Part shown: positions 35,024 to 43,214 of the stretch, one piece after another
Layout of the letters: every line of letters begins with the position of its first letter
Position numbering within the stretch: position 1 is the stretch's first letter
Source: Hallerella porci
GTDB taxonomy: Bacteria > Fibrobacterota > Fibrobacteria > Fibrobacterales > Fibrobacteraceae
NCBI RefSeq assembly: GCF_003148885.1
Contig: NZ_QGHD01000019.1
Coordinates: 1 to 46,258 of the forward strand
DNA: 46,258 nucleotides
Direction of reading: 5' to 3'
Translations under genes and position numbers: made by a program
Notes under the pieces: model-generated
Told to the model about the DNA's origin: nothing
The model's input: the letters and a program-made list of their open reading frames with translations, nothing else
Database searches by the model: none

Positions 35024-35731
35024 ATGAAACTTTCTTTGGCAAAAAAATTTGGTTTATTGGCGGCAACCGCATTGATGATGGCTTGCAGCGATAGCAGTTC
35101 TTCTTCGGACGCAGATGCCGTAGAAACCGATGCGTTCTTAGCAAAACTCGAAGGTTCTTATACGGAACTTTTCCCGGCGATGTTAGACGAAAAGTATAAT
35201 GCGCTTTGGGATAGTCTTGGAAAAAAATACGCGGGCGATAACGCAGAAATGTTGGTTTCTACTCTCAAGACTTCTTACATTTTGGAAATTACCGGCGAAG
35301 AAGCGGTGAAGTATAACGAAGAAAATGAAACTTTTGCTTTCGATTGTTTCTTTGAAAATGGCGTTGAAAAATTCACATTTAAAGGCAATACGATTTCGGG
35401 CTACGATCAAAATGGCAAAGAAATTTTTTCGCATGAATATGAATATTTAGAAGATAAACCCGTCGTCGAATTTGCAGAAGCGGGCGCCGCTTTAAAAACA
35501 TTCAAAAGTCTCGATGAAAATTCGGGCAAGTTTACGTATTTTGCATTTACCTCCGATAATCCGGGCGAAACTTTCCACATTGAATTTCGCTACGGCAGCA
35601 CTTTAGATGGCTTATACAATTATCTTTCGGGCGATTATGCTTACTGGCTTCCGTCGGGAATTCCGACAGAAAATACAGACGATTATACGAAGAAAGCGAT
35701 TGATTTATTTATCAGTGAAAATAGCAAATAA
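35024..35731 (+). CDS. ZinT/YodA-like lipoprotein with degenerate metal site
   Basis: The 235-aa product has a lipobox MMAC (Cys21) followed by a Ser/Asp-rich linker. The rest resembles the ZinT/AdcA C-terminal fold: GSYTELFPAMLDEKYNALWD at about 44-63, FTFKGNTISGYDQNGKEIFS, GKFTYFAFTSDN and a FHIEFRYGS element followed by a YWLPSGIP stretch that matches the WPTYYPS position of ZinT. ZinT binds Zn through three His of SDH...HFH; here these are N179, T183 and H185, so at least two ligands are lost and the loop is shorter. It may bind another metal or have a new role. AGGAG lies 6 nt before the ATG. The upstream tandem palindromes fit metal-dependent control. Confidence 0.65.
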   Translation: MKLSLAKKFGLLAATALMMACSDSSSSSDADAVETDAFLAKLEGSYTELFPAMLDEKYNALWDSLGKKYAGDNAEMLVSTLKTSYILEITGEEAVKYNEENETFAFDCFFENGVEKFTFKGNTISGYDQNGKEIFSHEYEYLEDKPVVEFAEAGAALKTFKSLDENSGKFTYFAFTSDNPGETFHIEFRYGSTLDGLYNYLSGDYAYWLPSGIPTENTDDYTKKAIDLFISENSK

Positions 35732-35749
35732 ATTTTACACAAAGTAACT

Positions 35750-35843
35750 GCGCGCCGTAGGCGCGCAAAATGAAAATGGCGCGGCAAAGCCGCGCCATTG
35801 CTTTAATTTTTTAAAATCAATTTCTGCGCGCTTTTCGCGCGCA
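35750..35843. terminator. Cluster of three GC-rich hairpins between convergent genes
   Basis: Three perfect inverted repeats follow each other: GCGCGCC-GTA-GGCGCGC (about 35750-35767), ATGGCGCGGC-AAA-GCCGCGCCAT (about 35776-35799) and TTCTGCGCGC-TTTT-CGCGCGCAGAA (about 35820-35843), the last inside the 3' end of the yfhO-like gene. They lie between the convergent ZinT-like and YfhO-like genes and probably terminate both transcripts. Confidence 0.65.
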
Positions 35844-38408
35844 GAAATTTGCGATAATCATGACCGCGATAAAAATGGCGAACGCAACTGCGCCCATCCA
35901 AAGCGAATAGCGGACAGCGTCCGATTTGTATTCGAAATGCACAGTCGAATTGCCTGCGGGGACAACGACAGCGCGGAGGGTTCCGAAAGCTTTGTAAACT
36001 TTTGCGGGATTTCCGTTGACGGTCGCTTTCCAATAACGATGGAAATTGCCCGAAGAAAGCATAATCGCGGGCTTGTCGGAGGAAACTTGATAGGTAATGT
36101 CATCCATTTTCGGTTTTGCGATGACTTTTGCGCTTCCGTGAATTTCACTTGAAGATTCAAAGCCTGCGGGCGCTTCGGAAAGAATAATCGTCTTCTTAAA
36201 ATCGGCGCCGTTGCGTAGAGCTGTTACCGCTGCGGAATCGCTGAGAGTGGTAAAGTCTGCATAAAGATGTCCGTCGAAATTTTCATGCTTTAACGGAATG
36301 TATTGCGTTCCCGCACGGGAATCGAAAATCACATCGCCGATGTCCATCAAATCAAGGAACGCATTTTCTTCGGTTCCTTGGGCGACAGCGTTTACATTAT
36401 ACAGATAATTTTCGTTGTTCTGTCCGCCGCGGAATAGACGGTAACTTGCGAGTTCGTTATCGTGGAAACCGTCTGCGTTTCGCAAATTGTAAAGCGGGAA
36501 AGAATTGGAACTGAGCGCTTGATCGCGGGAAAGTGAAAGGATGCGCGGGCGCAAAAGCGTATCGGGATGTTCTGCGAGAATGCTGCGAATCACGGGATTT
36601 GTCGGCTGCACATATTCTTTGCGCTCGACATTTTGCACGAAGACCGCATCGATGGTGTAAAGTTCAACGGCGGCGAGAGCGCCGACGATTGCAGCTTTTT
36701 TCACCGCAGAAAATTTCATCGTCATCACGACCCAAACCGCGACGACTGCGATGACTGCGACGAAGAAACTCGGCAAAATTTTAGCAGCGGCAAATTGCAT
36801 AACCGTTTCATTTAACGGCTTAAAGTAACTCGCGGTGACGGGATCGATGAGCAAATTTTGATTGGAAAGGAAGAAAATTCCCGTGAGGAAAAATGGCACA
36901 AAAATCGCGCCGAGTTCAAGCTTTGAAGAACCGCGGAATTGCAGTTTAAAAGCATTCGCAAATTCTTCGGGTTTAAATGCGACATTGCGATCGAGAATAT
37001 TGAGAACTGCGATGAGCGCAAGGCCGTAAGCGATGGAAATGAAAAGTCCGGGACCGCCGAGGAAACTCGTCCACGCAAAGCGCGCAACGCAAACGATTCC
37101 GAGCAAAATGAGGAACATTACAAGGCCCGCACGCAGAGCGCGGCGGCTTTCTTTTTCGGCAAAAGATTTGACGACGGGAATTGCCATCATGAGCATTAAA
37201 AGCGGAAGCCAGAACATCGCCATACTCGGAGCGCGGAAGCTTTTCATCCCCGGAATAATCGCAAACCAAAGTTTGAAAAGTGGAGAATGCACTCCCATCG
37301 CATAAGTGAGCGCAACCGCTGCGCCGACAAACCAGAACGCAGCCGCTCGACGATTTTTGCGGACGAAAAATCCGAGGAATGCGAGGAAGGTGAGAATGAT
37401 TCCCGCGGAATCGTGATTGAGTTTGAACGGATTATGTCCCCAGTAAAAGGGTGAACTTTGAATGTGATTTTTTTGCATGTCGGCGTAAGCGACCGAAATG
37501 AGAGAACTGCCCGCAAGTTCGGGGCCTTCTTTTTGTTCGTAAACATCGACGCCGAGAAATCCTGGAATGAGCATTGAAGCGAGTTCTTCTTGGTGTAAAG
37601 ACCAGCTGCTCGCGTGTCCGTAATTTGTCTTTTCACCGGTGCCGCGGACAGATTCTGCGGTGGTGTATAAATACGGCGGAATAATTTGAAACGCCGAAAT
37701 TCCAAGCGCAATCGCTAATGCGCCCGCAGCAATTCCCAATTTCTTCGCACGCGTTTTCCAAGTCGTCGAAAGCGCAAGAGTTTCAAAAAGCGCATAAAAT
37801 CCGGCGCCCCAAAGGAAGAGATAAGTGAGCTGCAAATGCGAGCCCAAAATCATCCACACGACAGAAAGAGTGAAAACAGCAAAGTAGAGAATGCTTCCTT
37901 CGCGGATGATTTTTCGGATAGCGAGAAGCGCTAACGGCGCAATCGCAAAAACCATCATTTTGCCGTCGTGACCGCCGTAGACATACGAAAAATATTGCGG
38001 CGAAAATGCGTAGAGAAATCCGAAGAGAGTTCCCCAGGCGAGACTTCCCGTGAGCGAACGCGCAAGCGCCATCGCCGAAAGGAATGCGACCCACAAGATG
38101 AGAATGAATTTGAAACCGACAGCGCGGGCGGGGTCGGTGAGAAATTCGACGAGGACGAGCGGATGGTAAGCGTCGCCAAAAAGAGCGTCGATGGTCGGGA
38201 CGCCGCCTAAACGAGAATCGTCCCATTCGGTGAGAATGAAATTCTGCGCCCGCAGCACTTTACTGCCGATACCATTTAATTGGTCGGAGTTGAGCATAAG
38301 CGTATTCGCATCAAAAACGAACGCGCGGAAAATAAAGAGTAAGAAAATGAAAAAGGCAACGCCGATGCCGGCAAATGCCCCGATTTTTTTGACGGTTTCT
38401 TTTTGCAT
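35817..38408 (-). CDS. YfhO-family integral membrane protein
   Basis: The 863-aa product has 12-14 membrane helices and a C-terminal soluble domain typical of YfhO proteins (large GT-C-like transferases linked to lipid or teichoic acid/protein glycosylation): a conserved acidic loop FGDAYHPLVLVEFL, YAFSPQYFSYVYGGHDGKMM near residue 145, and a periplasmic part with YLYNVNAVAQGT and ALFGTLRAVVVPAG-like ending. The exact sugar donor is unknown. There is no SD; a terminator-like hairpin ends only about 12 nt before the ATG, so expression may depend on read-through or an unseen promoter. The gene ends in an 11-bp perfect palindrome. Confidence 0.82.
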   Translation of the reverse strand: MQKETVKKIGAFAGIGVAFFIFLLFIFRAFVFDANTLMLNSDQLNGIGSKVLRAQNFILTEWDDSRLGGVPTIDALFGDAYHPLVLVEFLTDPARAVGFKFILILWVAFLSAMALARSLTGSLAWGTLFGFLYAFSPQYFSYVYGGHDGKMMVFAIAPLALLAIRKIIREGSILYFAVFTLSVVWMILGSHLQLTYLFLWGAGFYALFETLALSTTWKTRAKKLGIAAGALAIALGISAFQIIPPYLYTTAESVRGTGEKTNYGHASSWSLHQEELASMLIPGFLGVDVYEQKEGPELAGSSLISVAYADMQKNHIQSSPFYWGHNPFKLNHDSAGIILTFLAFLGFFVRKNRRAAAFWFVGAAVALTYAMGVHSPLFKLWFAIIPGMKSFRAPSMAMFWLPLLMLMMAIPVVKSFAEKESRRALRAGLVMFLILLGIVCVARFAWTSFLGGPGLFISIAYGLALIAVLNILDRNVAFKPEEFANAFKLQFRGSSKLELGAIFVPFFLTGIFFLSNQNLLIDPVTASYFKPLNETVMQFAAAKILPSFFVAVIAVVAVWVVMTMKFSAVKKAAIVGALAAVELYTIDAVFVQNVERKEYVQPTNPVIRSILAEHPDTLLRPRILSLSRDQALSSNSFPLYNLRNADGFHDNELASYRLFRGGQNNENYLYNVNAVAQGTEENAFLDLMDIGDVIFDSRAGTQYIPLKHENFDGHLYADFTTLSDSAAVTALRNGADFKKTIILSEAPAGFESSSEIHGSAKVIAKPKMDDITYQVSSDKPAIMLSSGNFHRYWKATVNGNPAKVYKAFGTLRAVVVPAGNSTVHFEYKSDAVRYSLWMGAVAFAIFIAVMIIANFCARKARRN

Positions 38409-38420
38409 AAGTGCAAAATA

Positions 38421-38448
38421 AAAAAAGCCGCCCCACTAGATGGAGCGG
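38421..38448 (-). terminator. Terminator between small ORF and YfhO-like gene
   Basis: Minus-strand CCGCTCCA-TCTAG-TGGGGCGG (one G-U pair) followed by CTTTTTTT. It lies after the 36-aa gene and immediately before the YfhO-like start. Confidence 0.75.
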
Positions 38449-38475
38449 ACAAGTCCGAGTTCGAACTTTGCAGCG

Positions 38476-38586
38476 TTAATCGGCAGCGTTTTCGTCGAGA
38501 GCGCGAGTCTGTACGATATGATAAATCGAGAACAGAGAAAGCAGGAATACGACGACAATGCCAACGATCTTTACAAATTTACCCAT
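38476..38586 (-). CDS. Small membrane peptide, 36 aa
   Basis: ATG 38586 has a perfect AGGAG 7 nt upstream. The frame gives a short basic start MGKFVKIVG, one 17-residue hydrophobic helix (about 8-24) and a polar tail ending RALDENAAD before TAA at 38476. The start signals and the helix followed by a charged tail speak for a real gene too short for standard gene finders. A terminator follows at 38421-38448 and the YfhO-like gene starts just behind it, so it may be a single-gene transcript or a leader peptide. Function unknown. Confidence 0.65.
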   Translation of the reverse strand: MGKFVKIVGIVVVFLLSLFSIYHIVQTRALDENAAD

Positions 38587-38651
38587 AGATTCACTCCTTT
38601 TGGTTACGATTATAATTTACAATAAATTTGGCGAAAAAGGAAATATTGCGA

Positions 38652-39599
38652 TTACTTTTTTTTCACCAAGATGCAAATAGCGGGGAGTTTCTTCTCGGCA
38701 GAAATTTCACTTTGGATAATTTCGGACGAAACGATTTCGCACGGGAGATTTTGTAACAAGAATCGAATGCGTTCTTCGCTAAATCCGAGCCACAAGTGTC
38801 CGTGAGATTCGCGGAGTTCTTCTTCTTGGTGTTCGGCGAGATCCAACAGGGCGAGAGTTCCCCCGGGAGAAAGCAACCGAATCGCTTCGGCGAGAGCTTC
38901 TTGCGGGCTTGATGCGTGATGTAAAACTTGACTCATTAAAACCAAATCCGCAGAATTCGCGGGCAAAGGAATTTTTCGCATGTCTGCGCAGAGAGCTGTC
39001 AAATTTTCCACGCCTTTTTCGCGGGCAATTTTCTTCACCCCATTCACCGTGGTTTCGCTGATATCGATAGCGGTGACGCGTTTGCAACGGTTCGCAAGCA
39101 TAAAACTCAAATCGCCGCCTTCACCGCAGCCGATATCGATAGCGTGTTCAAAGGGAACCATTAAATGTGAAAACAAAGAAATCTGCGCTTTTAAACTGCC
39201 GCCGGCTTCGGAAAGTTTGTGGAATTTGGGGGAATAAGTGTTGCGGCGTTCCAATAAAAGATCTTCGACTCGGCTTTCGACGAGCGCGCGGTCGGGGAGA
39301 TTTTCCCACGCTTTTGAAATCATATCGTAGAGTTTATGGCTCAAATAAAGATCGTCCGAAAGACCGTAAAATGCTTTGATTCCTTCGCGGCGGTCTTTTA
39401 AAAGTTTGCAGTTAGAAAGTTTGGACAAATGTCTGCTCGCATTCGATTGATGAATGTCGAGAATTTCTTTGAGTTCGTTGACGGTAAATTCCGAATGCGA
39501 AAGAATCATCAACATTTTCAAACGCGTTTCGTCGGAAATCGCATTGAAAAGTTCAAGATTCGGGGAGAGCGGTTCCAATGTGGAGCTTTTTTCTTGCAT
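38652..39599 (-). CDS. ArsR-type regulator fused to SAM methyltransferase
   Basis: The 315-aa product has an ArsR-like winged helix at 12-85 (ELFNAISDETRLKMLMIL, then recognition helix IHQSNASRHLSKL) followed by a class I methyltransferase: motif I AIDIGCGEGGDLS (153-165), motif II VTAIDIS, MSQVLHHASSP and LSPGGTLALLDLAE. Fusions of this type are found in several phyla and are thought to sense SAM/SAH or to link methyl metabolism to repression; the target is not known here. The start has no SD; a TAGATT box lies close upstream. It is divergent from the PAP2 gene with only 27 bp between the start codons. Confidence 0.85.
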   Translation of the reverse strand: MQEKSSTLEPLSPNLELFNAISDETRLKMLMILSHSEFTVNELKEILDIHQSNASRHLSKLSNCKLLKDRREGIKAFYGLSDDLYLSHKLYDMISKAWENLPDRALVESRVEDLLLERRNTYSPKFHKLSEAGGSLKAQISLFSHLMVPFEHAIDIGCGEGGDLSFMLANRCKRVTAIDISETTVNGVKKIAREKGVENLTALCADMRKIPLPANSADLVLMSQVLHHASSPQEALAEAIRLLSPGGTLALLDLAEHQEEELRESHGHLWLGFSEERIRFLLQNLPCEIVSSEIIQSEISAEKKLPAICILVKKK

Positions 39600-39626
39600 A
39601 AAATAAATCTATTTTTTTTTTTGAAA

Positions 39627-40436
39627 ATGGCGAAGGTCCGTTTTACAATTTTCGTCGCCCTAATCGCACTTGGGGGAATTTTTCCGCGGATCGCTTCGGC
39701 GGAAATGACTTCGCATTTGTCTTCATCTTCTCAGCCTCCTTATTCGCTAAAACTGAAAACGGATTTGTCTTTGCTCGCTCTCGGAATTGGCACATCGATT
39801 TGGGGAAGTGTGCGTTATCACGATATGGAACCCCGCAGTGAATTGCCCGCAAAAAGTGAGCTTCTTCTGTGGGATAGACCATTTGCCGGAAATCATAATC
39901 GCAATGCAGATAAAGTAAGCGATTGGATGCGTCTCGCCATTTTACTTCCGTTTGCGTGGGAAGGTTACAACTGGGCAACGGACAAAAGCGATGGTGAAGA
40001 AGTTGCGACATTTCTTGTCACTGCAGTCGAAATTGGACTTTTGCAAAATGGATTGAATTTACTCGTGCGCAGTTTTCGATTGTGGCCGCGTCCCGAATTG
40101 TATGCGGATGCGGATAAAGACCGCGGCGAAGCTTGGGGCTCTTTTTATTCGGGACATGCAAGCGCAGCGTTTTCGCTCGCCGTTTTTAGCGGCATGTGGT
40201 TTGAAGAAAAAAATCCAGAATCGCCTTGGGTGCCTGTGGTTTGGAGCGTTTCGCTTTCGTCGGCAACATTGGTCGGCGTACTTCGCATTTGGGCGGGGAA
40301 ACATTATCCGACGGATGTTGTCGCGGGCGCTTTCGTCGGATCGTTAACGAGTTTTGCGGTATTAAAATTGCATGAAACAGAACGGGTTTCGCTCACAGCG
40401 CTTCCGGGTTACATCGGATTTTCTGTGCGCTTTTGA
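39627..40436 (+). CDS. PAP2-superfamily phosphatase, exported
   Basis: I place the start at ATG 39627 (269 aa); the longer frame from 39429 would run through the divergent ArsR gene. The product begins with a signal peptide (MAKVRFTIFVALIALGG...ASA). The PAP2 motifs are visible: RSFRLWPRP (motif 1, Arg for Lys), FYSGHAS (motif 2) and LRIWAGKHYPTDVVAG (motif 3 with Arg, His, Asp). Such enzymes dephosphorylate lipid phosphates, for example undecaprenyl-PP or phosphatidate, at the membrane outer face. The leader is a T-run without SD. Confidence 0.82.
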   Translation: MAKVRFTIFVALIALGGIFPRIASAEMTSHLSSSSQPPYSLKLKTDLSLLALGIGTSIWGSVRYHDMEPRSELPAKSELLLWDRPFAGNHNRNADKVSDWMRLAILLPFAWEGYNWATDKSDGEEVATFLVTAVEIGLLQNGLNLLVRSFRLWPRPELYADADKDRGEAWGSFYSGHASAAFSLAVFSGMWFEEKNPESPWVPVVWSVSLSSATLVGVLRIWAGKHYPTDVVAGAFVGSLTSFAVLKLHETERVSLTALPGYIGFSVRF

Positions 40437-40493
40437 TGCGATGAAAATTTTGAAGAATTTCAATTCATTTTTTTGATTTTTATTTTTGGAGCG

Positions 40494-41378
40494 ATGAAAA
40501 ATTCACGCATGAGTCTTTGGCATTTTTTAGCGATTCTCACGATTATCGTTTGGGGCGCAAGTTTCGTCTCGACGAAAGTTTTGCTGAATGCGGGATTTCT
40601 TCCGACGCAAGTTTATCTCTTGCGATTTCTTCTCGCGTATTTGATTCTTCTCGGTTTATCGCATCAAAAATTTTATGCGGGAAATTGGAAAGATGAACTT
40701 CTTCTCGCATGCTGCGGACTTACAGCGGGCTCCATTTATTTCATCGCCGAAAATACGGCGCTCGGCCTTTCGTATGTTTCGAATGTTTCGTTAATCGTTT
40801 GCGCAAATCCGCTTTTCATTATGATTGCGACGGGAATTTTCTTTGCGGGCGAACGCTTGAATAAACGGCAAATTACGGGTTCGCTCATTACTTTGTGCGG
40901 AATGATTCTCGTCGTTTTAAACGGAAAATTTATTTTGAAAGTTTCCCCGGTTGGCGATTTACTCGCCTTTGTCGCGGCAATTGTTTGGACGGTTTATTCT
41001 TTAATTGTGCGGCCTCTTTCTCTGCGTTATCCGACTCTTTATATTACGCGGAAAATTTTCTTTTATGGATCGCTCACATCGATTCCGGTTTTATTTGCAA
41101 CGGGCGCCGATATTCCGTGGCGCGCATTTCAAAATCCAATCGTCGCGGGAAATTTTCTTTTCTTAGGAATTATCGCATCGCTTTTCGGCTACATTGTTTG
41201 GAATAAAGTTTTGAAAATGATTGGGACAGTTCTCGCTTCCAATTACATTTATGCGGTTCCGCTTGTTTCCATTCTTTGCTCCGTTATATTCTTGCGGGAA
41301 CGGATGACTTTGGTCGCAATCCTCGGCGCTGCATTGATTTTGTGCGGAATGCTTTTGGCCGAAACGAAAAAGAAATAA
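40494..41378 (+). CDS. EamA/DMT-family transporter
   Basis: The product (294 aa from ATG 40494; a TTG at 40473 is in frame) has about ten membrane helices in two EamA repeats (ITIIVWGASFVSTKVLL near the start and AAIVWTVYSLIVRPLS in the middle), with NTALGLSYVSNVSLIV and IGTVLASNYIYAVPLVSIL typical of RhaT/EamA drug/metabolite exporters. The substrate cannot be told. GGAG is only 2 nt before this ATG, so the start is a compromise. ispG follows 64 nt later. Confidence 0.82.
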   Translation: MKNSRMSLWHFLAILTIIVWGASFVSTKVLLNAGFLPTQVYLLRFLLAYLILLGLSHQKFYAGNWKDELLLACCGLTAGSIYFIAENTALGLSYVSNVSLIVCANPLFIMIATGIFFAGERLNKRQITGSLITLCGMILVVLNGKFILKVSPVGDLLAFVAAIVWTVYSLIVRPLSLRYPTLYITRKIFFYGSLTSIPVLFATGADIPWRAFQNPIVAGNFLFLGIIASLFGYIVWNKVLKMIGTVLASNYIYAVPLVSILCSVIFLRERMTLVAILGAALILCGMLLAETKKK

Positions 41379-41442
41379 GGCGCAAGGACTCGGCGCGGAA
41401 AAAAGAAAATTTCTTATTCCCGCAAAATTCTATATTCAACGC

Positions 41443-43182
41443 ATGGCTACAACTTTTGATTTTCCTTATGTTTCGAATCGGTTCTCGCCGGTTCGCAGAA
41501 AAACGATTCCTGTTCATGTTGGCGATGCAATTATCGGGGGCGGAGCTCCGATCCTCGTGCAATCGATGACGACGACAAAGCCGAAAGATGTGGCAAAAAC
41601 AGTAGCCGAAACTTTGGCTTTAGCTAAGGCTGGCTGCGAACTCGTCCGCATTACTGCGCCGACTCTCGCCGACGCTCAAGGCCTCGAAGAAGTGATGAAA
41701 CAAATCCGCGCAGCGGGTTGCAAAGTTCCCGTTTCCGCAGACATTCATTTCCAACCGAAAGCGGCATTCGAAGCGCTTAAGTGGGTAGAAAAAGTCCGCA
41801 TCAATCCGGGTAATTTCGTCGATACAGGCATTGCAACTCTCGATTTGCAAGCCGACAAAAATTTTGATCAAGGCCGCGAAAAAGTTTTTGAAACTTTCAC
41901 CCCGTTTGTGCAAGAAGCAAAACGCTTGGGTCGTGCCATTCGCATCGGCGTGAATCACGGTTCTCTTTCGGCGCGGATGATGTATCGTTACGGCGATACC
42001 GTCGAAGGCATGGTCGAAAGTGCGATGGAATATCTCGCCGTCTGCGAAGCGGAACATTTTGATCAAGTCGTTGTGAGCTTAAAATCTTCGACGCCGCGAG
42101 TCGCCATTTGCGCTTATCGGATGCTCGCTGCAAGACTCGAAGCAGAACATTTCAAACCGTATCCGTTCCATGTCGGCGTGACCGAAGCTGGTGCAGGCGA
42201 AGACGGTCGCTTAAAATCTTCGGTGGGAATCGGTTCGCTTTTGCTCGACGGCTTAGCGGATACGATTCGCGTTTCGCTTACGGAAGATCCTGTCGCCGAA
42301 GTTCCTGTGGCGCACGAACTCATTCGCGCTTGCGCATTACCGAAAGAAGAACTCCGCTTCGGAGCTCCGGAATGGAAAAAAGATCCGTATCATTATGAAC
42401 GTTTGCAGACTTCGTCGGTCAATTTCTCGGGAGTTTCTCTCGGCGGAAATGAAATCGTCCGCGTAGGCGAAGTCGCTCCGGTGGTAAGCATTTCGAGAAA
42501 GCCTCGGACTCCGGAATTTGCGTTTATCGGAATTGATTCGCAAAATATCGTCGCATTCAAAGATGCGTTTGATGTCGCAGCATTTGCTGCGGGCGAACGT
42601 GAAGTGCCCGCGGATGCGCTCATCGCTTATACGGGTGACAATTACACCTTCGGCGTTCGCGCTCTCGTTTCGGCGCTCGCTCAGAAAGGCGCAAAAAATC
42701 CGATTCTCCTTTATCAAAAAATCGACAGCTCGGAACGCGCAAAATTAAAAGTCGCCGCAGAATTTGGAAGCCTTCTTTCCGATGGCTTTGGCGATGCTGT
42801 TGTCATCGAAGATCCGGCAGATCAAAAGTCGGCAGTGCTTCTTGCGTTTGATATTTTACAAGCCGCAGGCATTCGCCGCAGCAAAACGGAATTCATCAGC
42901 TGCCCGAGTTGCGGACGGACTTTGTATAACATTCAAACCGTTCTCGGAAAAATTCACGAACGCCTTGGGCATTTGCAGAATATTTCGATTGCGGTGATGG
43001 GCTGCATTGTCAACGGAACGGGCGAAATGGCAGACGCTGATTTCGGCTATGTCGGCGGTGCTCCGGGATTCATCAATCTTTTCGAAGGCAAAACTTGCGT
43101 GAAGAAGAATGTGCCCGAAGCCGAAGCCCTCGACGAACTCGTTGAACTCATCAAGAGTCGCGGCCGTTACATCGAAGAATAA
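41443..43182 (+). CDS. ispG: 4-hydroxy-3-methylbut-2-enyl diphosphate synthase IspG (large form)
   Basis: IspG reductively opens MEcPP to HMBPP in the MEP isoprenoid pathway using a [4Fe-4S] cluster. The 579-aa product is the long form with an extra middle domain, as in Chlamydiae, Bacteroidetes and plants. N-terminal TIM-barrel marks: QSMTTTKPKDV, SADIHFQPKAA, RINPGNFVD and IGVNHGSLS. Cluster ligands are C487, C490 (SCPSCGRTLY) and C521 (MGCIVNGTGE) with Glu528. There is no SD; TATATT (41431-41436) ends 6 nt before ATG 41443, suggesting a leaderless message. Confidence 0.96.
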   Translation: MATTFDFPYVSNRFSPVRRKTIPVHVGDAIIGGGAPILVQSMTTTKPKDVAKTVAETLALAKAGCELVRITAPTLADAQGLEEVMKQIRAAGCKVPVSADIHFQPKAAFEALKWVEKVRINPGNFVDTGIATLDLQADKNFDQGREKVFETFTPFVQEAKRLGRAIRIGVNHGSLSARMMYRYGDTVEGMVESAMEYLAVCEAEHFDQVVVSLKSSTPRVAICAYRMLAARLEAEHFKPYPFHVGVTEAGAGEDGRLKSSVGIGSLLLDGLADTIRVSLTEDPVAEVPVAHELIRACALPKEELRFGAPEWKKDPYHYERLQTSSVNFSGVSLGGNEIVRVGEVAPVVSISRKPRTPEFAFIGIDSQNIVAFKDAFDVAAFAAGEREVPADALIAYTGDNYTFGVRALVSALAQKGAKNPILLYQKIDSSERAKLKVAAEFGSLLSDGFGDAVVIEDPADQKSAVLLAFDILQAAGIRRSKTEFISCPSCGRTLYNIQTVLGKIHERLGHLQNISIAVMGCIVNGTGEMADADFGYVGGAPGFINLFEGKTCVKKNVPEAEALDELVELIKSRGRYIEE

Positions 43183-43214
43183 ATTTTTATTGAACCTTCA
43201 CAAAGGAACTCACT

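Noticed and set aside
39429-39626. N-terminal extension of the PAP2 phosphatase
   Set aside because: It lies over the divergent ArsR gene and would hide the signal peptide beginning at 39627.
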